In this document: positions 42,393-52,100 of the stretch, piece by piece
How positions within the stretch are numbered: position 1 is the stretch's first letter
Layout: every line of letters starts with the position of its first letter
Origin: an uncultured Eubacteriales bacterium
GTDB lineage: Bacteria > Bacillota > Clostridia > Oscillospirales > Oscillospiraceae
DNA length: 60,282 nucleotides
Assembly: GCA_900552475.1 (NCBI GenBank)
Contig: USAC01000003.1
Span: 1 to 60,282, forward strand
Reading direction: 5' to 3'
The notes under the pieces: model-generated
What the model was told of the DNA's origin: nothing
Database searches by the model: none
Seen by the model: only the letters and a program-made list of their open reading frames with translations
Translations under genes and position numbers: made by a program

Positions 42393-45300
42393 ATGCAACG
42401 CTACCGCGCCGGGATCGACATCGGCTCCACTACCGTCAAGCTGGTGCTGCTCGATGCGTCCGGCCAGATTCTCTTCGGAAAATACAGGCGCCATCAGGCG
42501 CACACGCAGGAGACGCTCGCGGAGCTTCTGAGCGAGGCGCGCGAGACTGTGGGTGAGTGCATGCTGCGCATCCGCATCACCGGCTCCGGCTCCATCAACC
42601 TCGGCAAGGCGCTCGGCATTGAGTTTGTGCAGGAGGTCGTGGCCGTGGCCACAGCGCTGCAGCAGACCGCCCCGCAGACGGACGTCGCCATCGAGCTCGG
42701 CGGCGAGGACGCGAAGATCATCTACTTCACCGGCGGGCTCGAGGAGCGGATGAACGGCGTCTGCGCGGGCGGCACAGGCTCATTCATCGACCAGATGGCC
42801 GCCCTTTTGCAGACGGATGCGGCGGGGCTGAACCGCGAGGCCGAGCATTATCAGCAGATCTACCCCATCGCCGCGCGCTGCGGCGTGTTCGCCAAGACGG
42901 ACATCCAGCCGCTTATCAACGAGGGCGCGACGCGCGCCGATCTCGCGGCGTCCATCTTTCAGGCGGTGGTGAACCAGACGATCTCCGGCCTTGCCTGCGG
43001 CAAGCCCATCCGCGGCTGCGTCGCGTTTCTCGGCGGGCCGCTGCACTTTCTGCCGGAGCTGAAAAAGGCGTTCATCCGCACGCTCGGCCTGACGGCGGAG
43101 ACGACCGTCGATCCGGAGAACTCCCACCTCTTTGCCGCCATGGGTGCGGCGCTCGAGAGCGGGGAGTCGGACGACGTATCCATTGACACGTTGATTTCCC
43201 GGCTCGAACAGGGTGTCGCCGTCTCATTCGAGATGCCGCGCCTGCCCGCGCTGTTCCCGGATCGGGCGGCCTACGACGCGTTCTGCGCGCGGCACGCCCG
43301 CGCCACCGTCGCCAAGGGTGACCTCGCGGCCTACCGCGGCGAGTGCTTCCTCGGCATCGACGCGGGCTCCACCACGACGAAGCTCGCCCTCGTCGGCGAG
43401 CGCGGCGAGCTGCTCTATTCGTTCTACACCGGCAACAGCGGAAACCCCATCGAGGCCGCCAAGCGCGGTATCCGCGCGCTGCGCGACGCGCTCCCGGCGG
43501 GCGCGAAGATCGTCCGCTCCTGCTCCACGGGCTATGGCGAGGCGCTGCTCAAGTCGGCCTTCTCCCTCGACGAGGGTGAGGTGGAGACGATCGCACACTG
43601 CACCGCCGCCGCGTTTTTTGACCCGGCGGTCGATTGCGTGCTCGACATCGGCGGGCAGGACATGAAGTGCATCCGTCTCAAGGGCGGCGCGGTCGACAGC
43701 ATCATGCTCAACGAGGCGTGCTCGTCCGGCTGCGGCTCGTTTATCGAGAACTTCGCCAACTCCCTCGGCTACACGGCGCAGGACTTCGCGCAGACGGCGC
43801 TCTTCGCTGGGCACCCCGTCGACCTCGGCACGCGCTGCACCGTGTTCATGAACTCCAACGTCAAGCAGGCACAGAAGGAGGGCGCGTCCGTCGCGGATAT
43901 CTCCGCGGGCCTTGCCTATTCCGTCATCAAAAACGCGCTCTATAAGGTCATCAAGCTCTCCTCCGCCGAGGAGCTGGGACATCACATCGTCGTGCAGGGC
44001 GGGACGTTCCACAACCAGGCCGTCCTGCGCGCGTTCGAGAAGATCGCCGGGGCGGACGTCACCTGCCCGGACATCTCGGGCGTGATGGGCGCGTTCGGTG
44101 CGGCGCTCCTCGCCCGGCGGCACTACCGCGGGCAGGAGACGGCGATGCTCCCGCTCGATGAGATCCTCAATCTGACCTACAGCGCGAAGACCGCGCGCTG
44201 CGGCGGCTGCGAAAACCACTGCATGCTCACGGTCAACACCTTCGCCGGCGGGCGGCGGCACATCACGGGCAACCGCTGCGAAAAGCCCCTCGGCGCCGCG
44301 GGAAAAACCCACCCCGCGCCGAACATGCCCGCCTATAAGCGCCAAAGGCTCTTTGCCTATCCGCCGCTGGAGGAGGACGCCGCCCCGCGCGGCGTGCTGG
44401 GCATCCCGCGGGCACTGAACCTCTATGAAAACTACCCCTATTGGGCGACGTTTTTCCGGGAGCTGGGCTTCCGCGTGGTGCTCTCGCCGCTTTCCGACCG
44501 CAGGATCTATGAGCTGGGCATGGAGTCCATCCCGTCCGAGTCCGAGTGCTATCCCGCCAAGCTCACGCACGGGCATGTCCAGTGGCTCGTGAATCAGGGC
44601 ATCCGCACGATCTTCCACCCCTGTGTGTTCTACGAGCATCAGGAGACGCCTGGCGCGCAGAACCACTTCAACTGTCCCATCGTCGTCTCGTACCCGGAGA
44701 ACATCCGCAACAACGTCGAGGCCGTCGCGGACGGGGACGTGCGCTATATCCGCCCGTTTATCGCCTTCACCAGCGAGAAAACCGCCGCCGACCGGCTCGT
44801 CCGGCTCTGCCGCGACGAGTGGCAGATTCCCGAGCGCGAGGTGCGCGCCGCGGCGAGGGCCGCGTGGGACGAGCAGCAGCGCGCCAAGGCCGACATCCGC
44901 GCCGAGGGCGCGCGCCTGCTCGCACAGATGGAGCAAAGCGGCGGACGCGGCGTCGTGCTCGCGGGGCGGCCGTACCACGTCGACCCGGAGATCAACCACG
45001 GCATCCCCGAGCTCATCGCGTCCTTCGGACTGACGGTCTTTACCGAGGACAGCCTGCCCATCGACTTCACGCCCACGCGCCCGCTGCGCGTCGTGGACCA
45101 GTGGGTCTACCACTCGCGGCTCTACTCCGCGGCGGAGTTTGTCGCGCGGCGGAGGGATCTGGAGCTCATTCAGCTCAACTCCTTCGGCTGCGGGCTCGAC
45201 GCCGTCACGACCGATCAGGTCGGCGAGCTGCTCGAGGGCGCGGGCAAGCTCTATACCCTGCTGAAAATCGACGAGGTGGCGAACCTCGGCGCGGTGCGCA

Positions 45301-46637
45301 TCCGCATCCGGAGCCTCCTCTCCGCGATGGACATGCGCGCGGAGAAGCCCGCCCCCGCCACGGCGCCCGCCATCGGGCCGTACCGCCGTGCGGAGTATAC
45401 CCCCGCCATGCAGCGCGCGGGCTATACGATCCTCGCGCCGCAGATGAGCCCCATCCACTTCGACGTGCTCGAGCCGGTGTTCCGGCGGCACGGATACCGC
45501 ATGGTCGTGCTCGACAACGACAACCGCAGCGCCGTCGACATGGGGCTCAAGTACGTCAACAACGACGCCTGCTATCCCTCCATTACCGTCGTCGGACAGA
45601 TCATGGACGCCGTTCTCTCCGGGAAGTACGACACGGATCGGCTCGCCATCATCATGACGCAGACCGGCGGCTGCTGCCGCGCGAGCAACTACGTCGCCTT
45701 CATCCGCCGCGCCCTCGTGAAGGCGGGCTATGCCCACATCCCGGTCATCTCGCTCAATGCCAACGGGATGGAGAAGAACGCGGGCTTCCGCCTGCCGCCG
45801 AAGCTGCTGCTCGACGCGGCGCGGGCGCTCGTGTACGGCGACCTCTTCATGCGATGCCTCTACCGTGTGCGGCCGTATGAAAAAACGCCCGGCTCCGCCG
45901 AGGTGCTGCATCAAAAGTGGAAGGACATCTGCGTCGATTCGCTCGTGAATCCGAAGAGCCCGTACCGCTATAAGGACGTCTGCCGCGGGATCGTGGAAGC
46001 GTTTGACACCTTTCCCATCGACGAGACGCTCCGCAAGCCGCGCGTCGGCGTCGTGGGCGAGATCCTCGTGAAGTATATGCCGCTCGCGAACAACCATCTC
46101 GTGGAGCTGCTCGAGCGTGAGGGCGCCGAGGCCGTCGTGCCGGATCTGCTGGACTTTTTCAACTACTGCGCCTTCGGTTCGCAGTATAAGGCCGAATATC
46201 TCGGCGCAAAGAAGTCCGCCGCCGCCGCCTCGCGCCTTGCTATCCGCCTGATCGCGGCGCTGCGAAAGCCCGCGACGGACGCGCTCGCGGCGAGCCGCCG
46301 CTTTGAGCCGCCCATGTCCATCTATCAGGTCGCCGAGATGACGAAGCCGTTCCTCTCCCTCGGGAACCAGTACGGCGAGGGATGGTTCCTGACGGGCGAG
46401 ATGGTGGAGCTCATCACTCACGGTACGCCCAACATCGTCTGCATCCAGCCGTTTGCGTGTCTGCCGAACCATGTGGTCGGCAAGGGCGTCATCAAGGCGC
46501 TGAAGAAGGCGTATCCCGAGAGCAACATCGCGGCCGTGGACTATGATCCAGGCGCGAGCGAGGTCAACCAGCTCAACCGCATCAAGCTGATGCTCTCCGC
46601 GGCGAAGAAGAAACTCGACGCGCAGAGCGGTACATAA
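42393..46637 (+). CDS. Giant BcrAD/BadFG-type CoA-activase with dehydratase-like C-terminus
   Basis: This 1414-residue protein carries two ASKHA ATPase modules. The first begins GIDIGSTTVKLVLL (about residue 7) with GVCAGGTGSFIDQMA. The second begins LGIDAGSTTTKLALVG (about 316) with LDIGGQDMKC and NEACSSGCGSFIENFA, whose cysteine would ligate a bridging 4Fe-4S cluster as in 2-hydroxyacyl-CoA dehydratase activators. Further Cys motifs CGGCENHC (about 605) and a DUF2229/HgdB-like C-terminal half follow (ESECYPAKLTHGH, NNDACYPS, TGGCCRASN). ATP-driven low-potential electron transfer is the family theme; the substrate is unknown. AACGGAGGG precedes the ATG. Confidence 0.9.
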   Translation: MQRYRAGIDIGSTTVKLVLLDASGQILFGKYRRHQAHTQETLAELLSEARETVGECMLRIRITGSGSINLGKALGIEFVQEVVAVATALQQTAPQTDVAIELGGEDAKIIYFTGGLEERMNGVCAGGTGSFIDQMAALLQTDAAGLNREAEHYQQIYPIAARCGVFAKTDIQPLINEGATRADLAASIFQAVVNQTISGLACGKPIRGCVAFLGGPLHFLPELKKAFIRTLGLTAETTVDPENSHLFAAMGAALESGESDDVSIDTLISRLEQGVAVSFEMPRLPALFPDRAAYDAFCARHARATVAKGDLAAYRGECFLGIDAGSTTTKLALVGERGELLYSFYTGNSGNPIEAAKRGIRALRDALPAGAKIVRSCSTGYGEALLKSAFSLDEGEVETIAHCTAAAFFDPAVDCVLDIGGQDMKCIRLKGGAVDSIMLNEACSSGCGSFIENFANSLGYTAQDFAQTALFAGHPVDLGTRCTVFMNSNVKQAQKEGASVADISAGLAYSVIKNALYKVIKLSSAEELGHHIVVQGGTFHNQAVLRAFEKIAGADVTCPDISGVMGAFGAALLARRHYRGQETAMLPLDEILNLTYSAKTARCGGCENHCMLTVNTFAGGRRHITGNRCEKPLGAAGKTHPAPNMPAYKRQRLFAYPPLEEDAAPRGVLGIPRALNLYENYPYWATFFRELGFRVVLSPLSDRRIYELGMESIPSESECYPAKLTHGHVQWLVNQGIRTIFHPCVFYEHQETPGAQNHFNCPIVVSYPENIRNNVEAVADGDVRYIRPFIAFTSEKTAADRLVRLCRDEWQIPEREVRAAARAAWDEQQRAKADIRAEGARLLAQMEQSGGRGVVLAGRPYHVDPEINHGIPELIASFGLTVFTEDSLPIDFTPTRPLRVVDQWVYHSRLYSAAEFVARRRDLELIQLNSFGCGLDAVTTDQVGELLEGAGKLYTLLKIDEVANLGAVRIRIRSLLSAMDMRAEKPAPATAPAIGPYRRAEYTPAMQRAGYTILAPQMSPIHFDVLEPVFRRHGYRMVVLDNDNRSAVDMGLKYVNNDACYPSITVVGQIMDAVLSGKYDTDRLAIIMTQTGGCCRASNYVAFIRRALVKAGYAHIPVISLNANGMEKNAGFRLPPKLLLDAARALVYGDLFMRCLYRVRPYEKTPGSAEVLHQKWKDICVDSLVNPKSPYRYKDVCRGIVEAFDTFPIDETLRKPRVGVVGEILVKYMPLANNHLVELLEREGAEAVVPDLLDFFNYCAFGSQYKAEYLGAKKSAAAASRLAIRLIAALRKPATDALAASRRFEPPMSIYQVAEMTKPFLSLGNQYGEGWFLTGEMVELITHGTPNIVCIQPFACLPNHVVGKGVIKALKKAYPESNIAAVDYDPGASEVNQLNRIKLMLSAAKKKLDAQSGT

Positions 46638-46646
46638 TCTGTGAGC

Positions 46647-46682
46647 GCAGAGCGCCCCACACAGCCGTGCGGGGCGCTCTGC
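46647..46682 (+). terminator. Hairpin after the giant activase gene
   Basis: GCAGAGCGCCCC / GGGGCGCTCTGC arms (12 bp, perfect) with a 12-base loop lie 10 bases after the stop. Only a weak T-rich tail (TGCGTCTGTTTG) follows. Confidence 0.65.
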
Positions 46683-46721
46683 TGCGTCTGTTTGAGATTG
46701 GTGGGTGAAGCGGCTTGTTCT

Positions 46722-46771
46722 GCCTCTGGCGGGTTACTTTCTGTGCGCACAGAAAGTAACCCGCCGGAGGC
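46722..46771. repeat. 50-base palindrome (CCTCCGGCGG family)
   Basis: Two 25-base arms (46722-46746, 46747-46771) are complementary except for one pair, with no loop. Key parts are GCCTCTGGCGGGTTACTTTC and its complement. It lies between convergent genes and shares its end motif with the palindrome at 19098-19152 and the one near 3.7 kb. Confidence 0.85.
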
Positions 46772-46782
46772 TTCCCCGAAGC

Positions 46783-46820
46783 AAAAAAGAAGGACGTCCC
46801 TTTCGGAACGTCCTTCTTTC
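46783..46820 (-). terminator. Terminator of the purine operon
   Basis: On the minus strand AAAGAAGGACGT / ACGTCCTTCTTT arms are followed by a T-run (complement of 46783-46788), 10 bases after the rdgB stop. Confidence 0.9.
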
Positions 46821-46829
46821 CATTACCAC

Positions 46830-47408
46830 TCACTTTTCCAGCTGCGCCAGAATCCCCCGCAGGGCAATGGCGCGGTGGCTGACGGCGTTTTTCTCCGCCG
46901 GGGTCAGCTGCGCCGCGGTGCAGCCGTACTGCGGGAGGTAAAACAGCGGGTCGTACCCGAAGCCGTTTTCCCCCGCGGGGACGCGCGTTACCTCGCCGTA
47001 AAACCGCCCCTCCGCTTCCACACAGGTGCCGTCCGGGCGCGTGAGCACGATGGCGCAGGTGTAGTGCGCGCCGCGGTGCGTCTCGCCCGCGAGCTTTTCG
47101 AGCAGGAGACGGTTATTCGCCTCGTCATCGCCGTGCCGCCCGCAAAAGCGCGCCGAGAAGATACCGGGCGCGCCGTCGAGCGCGTCGACACAGATGCCGC
47201 TGTCGTCGGCCAGCGCGCAGCAGCCGGTCAGCTCCGTAATCTCGCGCGCCTTCTTGTGCGCGTTTTCCAGAAAACTCTGCCCGTCCTCGACCGTCTCGTG
47301 GTCGATCCCCGCCTCGCGCAGGGAGACGATCTCCTCGAAGTGACCGCCGAGGATTTCGCGGATCTCCACGAGCTTGTGGGCGTTGCTGCTCGCGATAATC
47401 AGCTTCAT
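46830..47408 (-). CDS. rdgB: XTP/dITP diphosphatase (RdgB/HAM1)
   Basis: This housekeeping enzyme hydrolyses non-canonical purine triphosphates (XTP, dITP, ITP), protecting DNA. The 192 residues show SSNAHKLVEIREIL, ALADDSGICVDALDGAPGIFSARF, GFGYDPLFYLPQYGCTAAQL and SHRAIAL. Its position as last gene of the purine synthesis operon makes sense, since IMP production raises ITP risk. It starts 13 bases after fhs. Confidence 0.96.
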   Translation of the reverse strand: MKLIIASSNAHKLVEIREILGGHFEEIVSLREAGIDHETVEDGQSFLENAHKKAREITELTGCCALADDSGICVDALDGAPGIFSARFCGRHGDDEANNRLLLEKLAGETHRGAHYTCAIVLTRPDGTCVEAEGRFYGEVTRVPAGENGFGYDPLFYLPQYGCTAAQLTPAEKNAVSHRAIALRGILAQLEK

Positions 47409-47421
47409 GCCGCGCCCCCGC

Positions 47422-49092
47422 TTAAAACAGGCCAGTGATGACGCCGTTTTCGTCGACGTCGATCCGCTCGGCGGCGGGCACCTTCGGCAGACCCGGCATC
47501 GTCATGATGTCGCCCGTCAGCGCGACGATGAAGCCCGCGCCCGCCGAGACCTTGACATTGCGGATCGTCACGGTGAAGTGCTCGGGCGCGCCGAGCTTCG
47601 CCGCGTCATCCGAGAAGCTGTACTGTGTCTTGGCCATGCAGACGGGAAGATTGCCGAAGCCCAGCGCCGTCAGGCGGTCGATCTGCTTGCGCGCGGCGGG
47701 GAGGACGGAGATGCCGTCGCCGCCGTAAATGCGCTGCACGATTGCGTTGATTTTGTCATCGATGCTGCCCTCGAGGGGATAGCTGTAGGAAAAGGCACTG
47801 CTGTCCTGATCGCACAGGCGGACAACCTCGCGCGCGAGATCCTCGCCGCCCTTGCCGCCCTCGGCCCAGACGGTCGAGAGCACGGTGTTCACGCCCAGCT
47901 CGCGGCACTTCTTGATGATGAAGTCAATCTCCGCATCCGTATCCGTCGGGAAGCGGTTCACCGCCACCACGCACGGCAGGTGATAGACCTGCGTGATGTT
48001 CTTCACATGGCGCAGCAGGTTCGGAATGCCGCGCTCCAGCGCGCCGAGATCCTCCGTCGAGAGCTCCTTTTTCGGCAGCCCGCCGTGCATCTTCAGCGCG
48101 CGCACCGTCGCGACCACCACGACGGCGGCGGGCGTCAGTCCCGCCGCGCGGCACTTGATGTCGAGGAACTTCTCCGCGCCGAGGTCGGCGCCGAAGCCCG
48201 CCTCCGTGACGGTGTAGTCGCCCATCTTCAGCGCCATCTTCGTCGCGATGACGGAGTTGCAGCCGTGCGCGATGTTCGCGAACGGGCCGCCGTGGACGAA
48301 CGCGGGCGTCCCCTCAAGCGTCTGGACGAGGTTGGGCTTGATGGCGTCCTTGAGCAGGGCCGTCATCGCGCCCTGTGCGTGCAGCTGGCCGCAGGTAACC
48401 GGCTCGTCGCCGTAGGTATAGCCGACGATCATGCGCGACAGACGCTCCTTGAGGTCGGTGATGGACGTCGCAAGGCACAGCACGGCCATAATCTCGCTGG
48501 CGACCGTGATGTCAAATCCGTCCTCGCGCGGGGTACCGTTGACCTTGCCGCCGAGACCGTCGACGATGTTGCGCAGCTGGCGGTCGTTCATGTCAACGCA
48601 GCGCTTCCATGTGATGCGGCGGGGGTCGATGCCGAGGGTGTTGCCCTGCTGGATGTGGTTGTCGAGCATGGCGGCGAGGAGATTGTTCGCCGCGCCGATG
48701 GCGTGGAAGTCGCCGGTGAAGTGCAGGTTGATGTCTTCCATCGGCACGACCTGCGCCCAGCCGCCGCCGGCCGCGCCGCCCTTGATGCCGAACACCGGCC
48801 CGAGGGACGGCTCGCGCAGCGCGACTGTCACGTCCTTGCCGATCCGGCGCAGGCCGTCGGCGAGGCCGATCGTGGTCGTGGTCTTTCCCTCGCCGGCGGG
48901 GGTGGGGGTGATGGCCGTGACCAGAATGAGCTTGCCGTCCGGGCGCTTGCTCTCCCGCAGAAGGGAGAGGTCGATTTTTGCCTTGTAGCGGCCGTACTGT
49001 TCGAGGTATTTTTCATCGACGTGTGCGGTCACTGCGATCTCGGTGATAGGCTTCATGGCGCACTGCTGCGCGATTTCGATGTCCGTCATCAT
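47422..49092 (-). CDS. fhs: Formate--tetrahydrofolate ligase
   Basis: This enzyme makes 10-formyl-THF from formate, THF and ATP. The 556 residues contain the P-loop-like TPTPAGEGKTTTTIGL (about residue 59), EPSLGPVFGIKGGAAGGGWAQVVPMEDINLHFTGD and ENGVITGLF at the end. Length is the family's usual. GGAGG precedes the ATG. In this operon it supplies the C1 unit used by PurN and the AICAR transformylase. Confidence 0.98.
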   Translation of the reverse strand: MMTDIEIAQQCAMKPITEIAVTAHVDEKYLEQYGRYKAKIDLSLLRESKRPDGKLILVTAITPTPAGEGKTTTTIGLADGLRRIGKDVTVALREPSLGPVFGIKGGAAGGGWAQVVPMEDINLHFTGDFHAIGAANNLLAAMLDNHIQQGNTLGIDPRRITWKRCVDMNDRQLRNIVDGLGGKVNGTPREDGFDITVASEIMAVLCLATSITDLKERLSRMIVGYTYGDEPVTCGQLHAQGAMTALLKDAIKPNLVQTLEGTPAFVHGGPFANIAHGCNSVIATKMALKMGDYTVTEAGFGADLGAEKFLDIKCRAAGLTPAAVVVVATVRALKMHGGLPKKELSTEDLGALERGIPNLLRHVKNITQVYHLPCVVAVNRFPTDTDAEIDFIIKKCRELGVNTVLSTVWAEGGKGGEDLAREVVRLCDQDSSAFSYSYPLEGSIDDKINAIVQRIYGGDGISVLPAARKQIDRLTALGFGNLPVCMAKTQYSFSDDAAKLGAPEHFTVTIRNVKVSAGAGFIVALTGDIMTMPGLPKVPAAERIDVDENGVITGLF

Positions 49093-49146
49093 GGCTGGTG
49101 TCCTCCTTTTTCTCTCGTTGCGTGGGTAGGGGTAAGTGCCGTCCGC

Positions 49147-52100
49147 TCAGCGGAAATACCGTACGGCGGAGGTGAACATCTTCATGTCATATTCACCCGG
49201 CACGTTCTTGTACAGGCCCGCGCCCGTTCTCTCGGCGTGGCCCATCTTGCCGAACACGCGCCCGTCGGGAGAGGTGATGCCCTCCACCGCGAAGAGCGAG
49301 CCATTCGGATTAAAGTGTATATCATCGGTGGCCCTGCCGTCAAGGTCGACATACTGCGTGGCGATCTGACCGTTCGCGGCGAGCTGGCGGATGAGCGCCT
49401 CGTCCGCGAGGAAGCGGCCCTCGCCGTGGGAGATGGGTGCGCTGTACACGTCGCCGACCTGCGTCGCCGCGAGCCACGGGGAGCGGTTCGAGGCCACACG
49501 CACGCGCACGATGCGCGACTGGTGGCGCGCGATGGTGTTGAACGTCAGCGTGGGGCAGGAGGCATCGGTGTCGATGATGCGGCCGTAGGGCACAAGACCC
49601 AGCTTGATGAGCGCCTGGAAGCCGTTGCAGATGCCGCACATCAGGCCGTCGCGCCGCTCGAGCAGCGCCGTGACCTCCTCCTTAACCGCGGCGTTGCGGA
49701 AGAAGGCGGTAATGAACTTGCCGGAGCCGTCCGGCTCGTCGCCGCCGGAGAAGCCGCCGGGGATAAAGACCATCTGCGCGTCACGCAGCGCCCGTGCGAA
49801 GTGCTCCACGCTGCGGGCGATGCCGTCCGCGGTGCGGTTGTTGAGCACCATGATCTGCGCCTCGGCGCCTGCGTCGGTCATGGCGCGTGCGCTGTCGTAT
49901 TCGCAGTTCGTGCCGGGGAAGACGGGGATCAGCACGCGCGGACGCGCCGTCTTGACGGCGGGCGCACGGCGATCCGCCTCCGGGGCGCTGAAGGTCTCCA
50001 TGGGGATGTTCTCCGCGGGGGCCTGCGTCGGATAGACGTTCTCGAGCTTCTTTTCATAGAGCGCGAACAGCTCGCCGCAGGCGACGCTCTCGGCGCCGCG
50101 GGAGAAGGTTCCGTCCGCCGTCACATAGCCGAGGAGCGTCTCCTCCTCCACCTCGGGCAGCACCTCCAGCACGAACGCGCCGTACCGGTAGCCGAAGAGC
50201 GTCTCCAGCGGGAGGGACTCCTCGAAGCGGCAGCCGAAGCCGTTGCCGATGCACATCTTCAGCGCGGCCTCCGCCGCGCCGCCAAAGCCCGGCGTATAGG
50301 CCGCGACGGCCTTGCCGGAGGAGAGCAGCGCGTGAACGGTTTCATACACCGCGAGCAGCGACGCCGTCTCGGGCAGACCGTCCGCGCCGTAGGCCGGGGC
50401 GAGCAGCACCAGCTTGTCGCCCGCGCGCTTGCACTCGTTGGAGACGATCGCGCCGGTCTTCTCCGTCGTCACGGCGAAGGACACAAGCGTCGGGGGAACG
50501 TCCATCTGCTCGAACGAGCCGCTCATGGAGTCCTTGCCGCCCACGGCGCCGATGCCGAGCGCCATCTGCGCGGCGAACGCGCCCAGCAGCGCCGCGAGGG
50601 GCTTGCCCCAGCGGGCGGGCTCGCGCCGCAGCCGCTCGAAATACTCCTGGAACGTCAGATAGACGTCCTCAAACGCCGCGCCGGTGGCGATGAGCTTGCT
50701 CACGCTTTCGATCACGGCGAGATAGGCCCCACGGTAGGGATCCTTCTCGGAGATATAGGGATTATAGCCCCAGGACATGAGCGAGCAGTCATCCGTGTGG
50801 CCGCGCTCGATGGAAATTTTCTGTACCATCGCCTGCACGGGCGTGCGCTGGTCACGTCCGCCGAACGGCATGAGCACCGTGCCCGCGCCGATGGTGGAGT
50901 CGAACCGCTCGGAGAGCCCCTGCCGCGAGCAGACGTTCAGATCCTGCGCCAGATCGCGGAGGCCGCCGCCGAAGTCCGCGGGGATGGTCTTATCGAAGGA
51001 CTGCGGTTTTTCGACGAGGACGTCGATGTGCTTTTCCGCACCGTTGGAGCTGAGGAAGGCACGGCTGACGTCCACGATCGTCCTGCCATTCCAGTGCATG
51101 ACAAGGCGCGGACTCTCCGTCACGCGCGCGACGATCGTCGCCTCGAGGTTCTCGCCGTCGGCGAGGGCGAGGAAGCGCCCGGCGTCCTCCGCCGCGACCA
51201 CGACGGCCATGCGCTCCTGCGATTCACTGATCGCGAGCTCCGTGCCGTCGAGGCCCTCATACTTCTTTGGTACCGCGTTGAGGTCGATGTCCAGCCCGTC
51301 GGCCAGCTCGCCGATGGCGACGGACACACCGCCCGCGCCGAAGTCGTTGCAGCGCTTGATCATGCGGCAGGCCTCGGCGTTGCGAAACAGGCGCTGGAGC
51401 TTGCGCTCCTCGGGGGCGTTGCCCTTCTGCACCTCCGCACCGCAGCTCTCGAGCGACTGCACCGTGTGCGACTTGGACGCGCCCGTTGCGCCGCCGCAGC
51501 CGTCGCGGCCCGTGCGCCCGCCGAGCAGGATCACGACGTCGCCGCTCTGAGGCCGCTCGCGGCGGACATTGGCCGCCGGGGCCGCGGCGATGACCGCGCC
51601 GATCTCCATGCGCTTGGCCGCGTAGCCGGGGTGATAGAGCTCATCGACGATGCCGGTGGCAAGGCCGATCTGGTTGCCGTAGGAGGCATAGCCCGCGGCG
51701 GCGGTCTGGCAGATTGTCCGCTGGGGGAGTTTGCCGGGGAGCGTCTCGCTCACGGGCTGCAGGGGGCTGGCCGCGCCCGTCAGGCGCATCGCGCCGTAGA
51801 CATATGAGCGGCCGGAGAGCGGGTCGCGGATCGCGCCGCCGATGCAGGTGGCCGCACCGCCGAAGGGCTCGATCTCCGTGGGGTGGTTGTGCGTCTCGTT
51901 CTTGAACAGCAGCAGCCACGGCTCGGCCTTTCCGTCGACCTCGACGGTGATCTTCACCGTGCAGGCGTTGATCTCCTCGGACTCGTCGAGCTTGTCGAGC
52001 TTGCCGGTCTTGCGCAGGTACTTCACCGCGAGCGTTGCCACGTCCATGAGGTTCACGGGCTTTGTGCGGCCGAGCTGCTCACGCGTTCTGAGATAGTCCT

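Noticed and set aside
43224..46472. 1082-codon minus-strand frame opposite the giant activase
   Set aside because: Same GC-bias artefact; the plus strand carries clear ASKHA and cysteine motifs throughout.
47374..51807. 1477-codon plus-strand open frame across fhs and purL
   Set aside because: Long antisense frames arise from third-position GC bias; it runs across two well-defined minus-strand genes and is Arg/Ala/His-rich without motifs.
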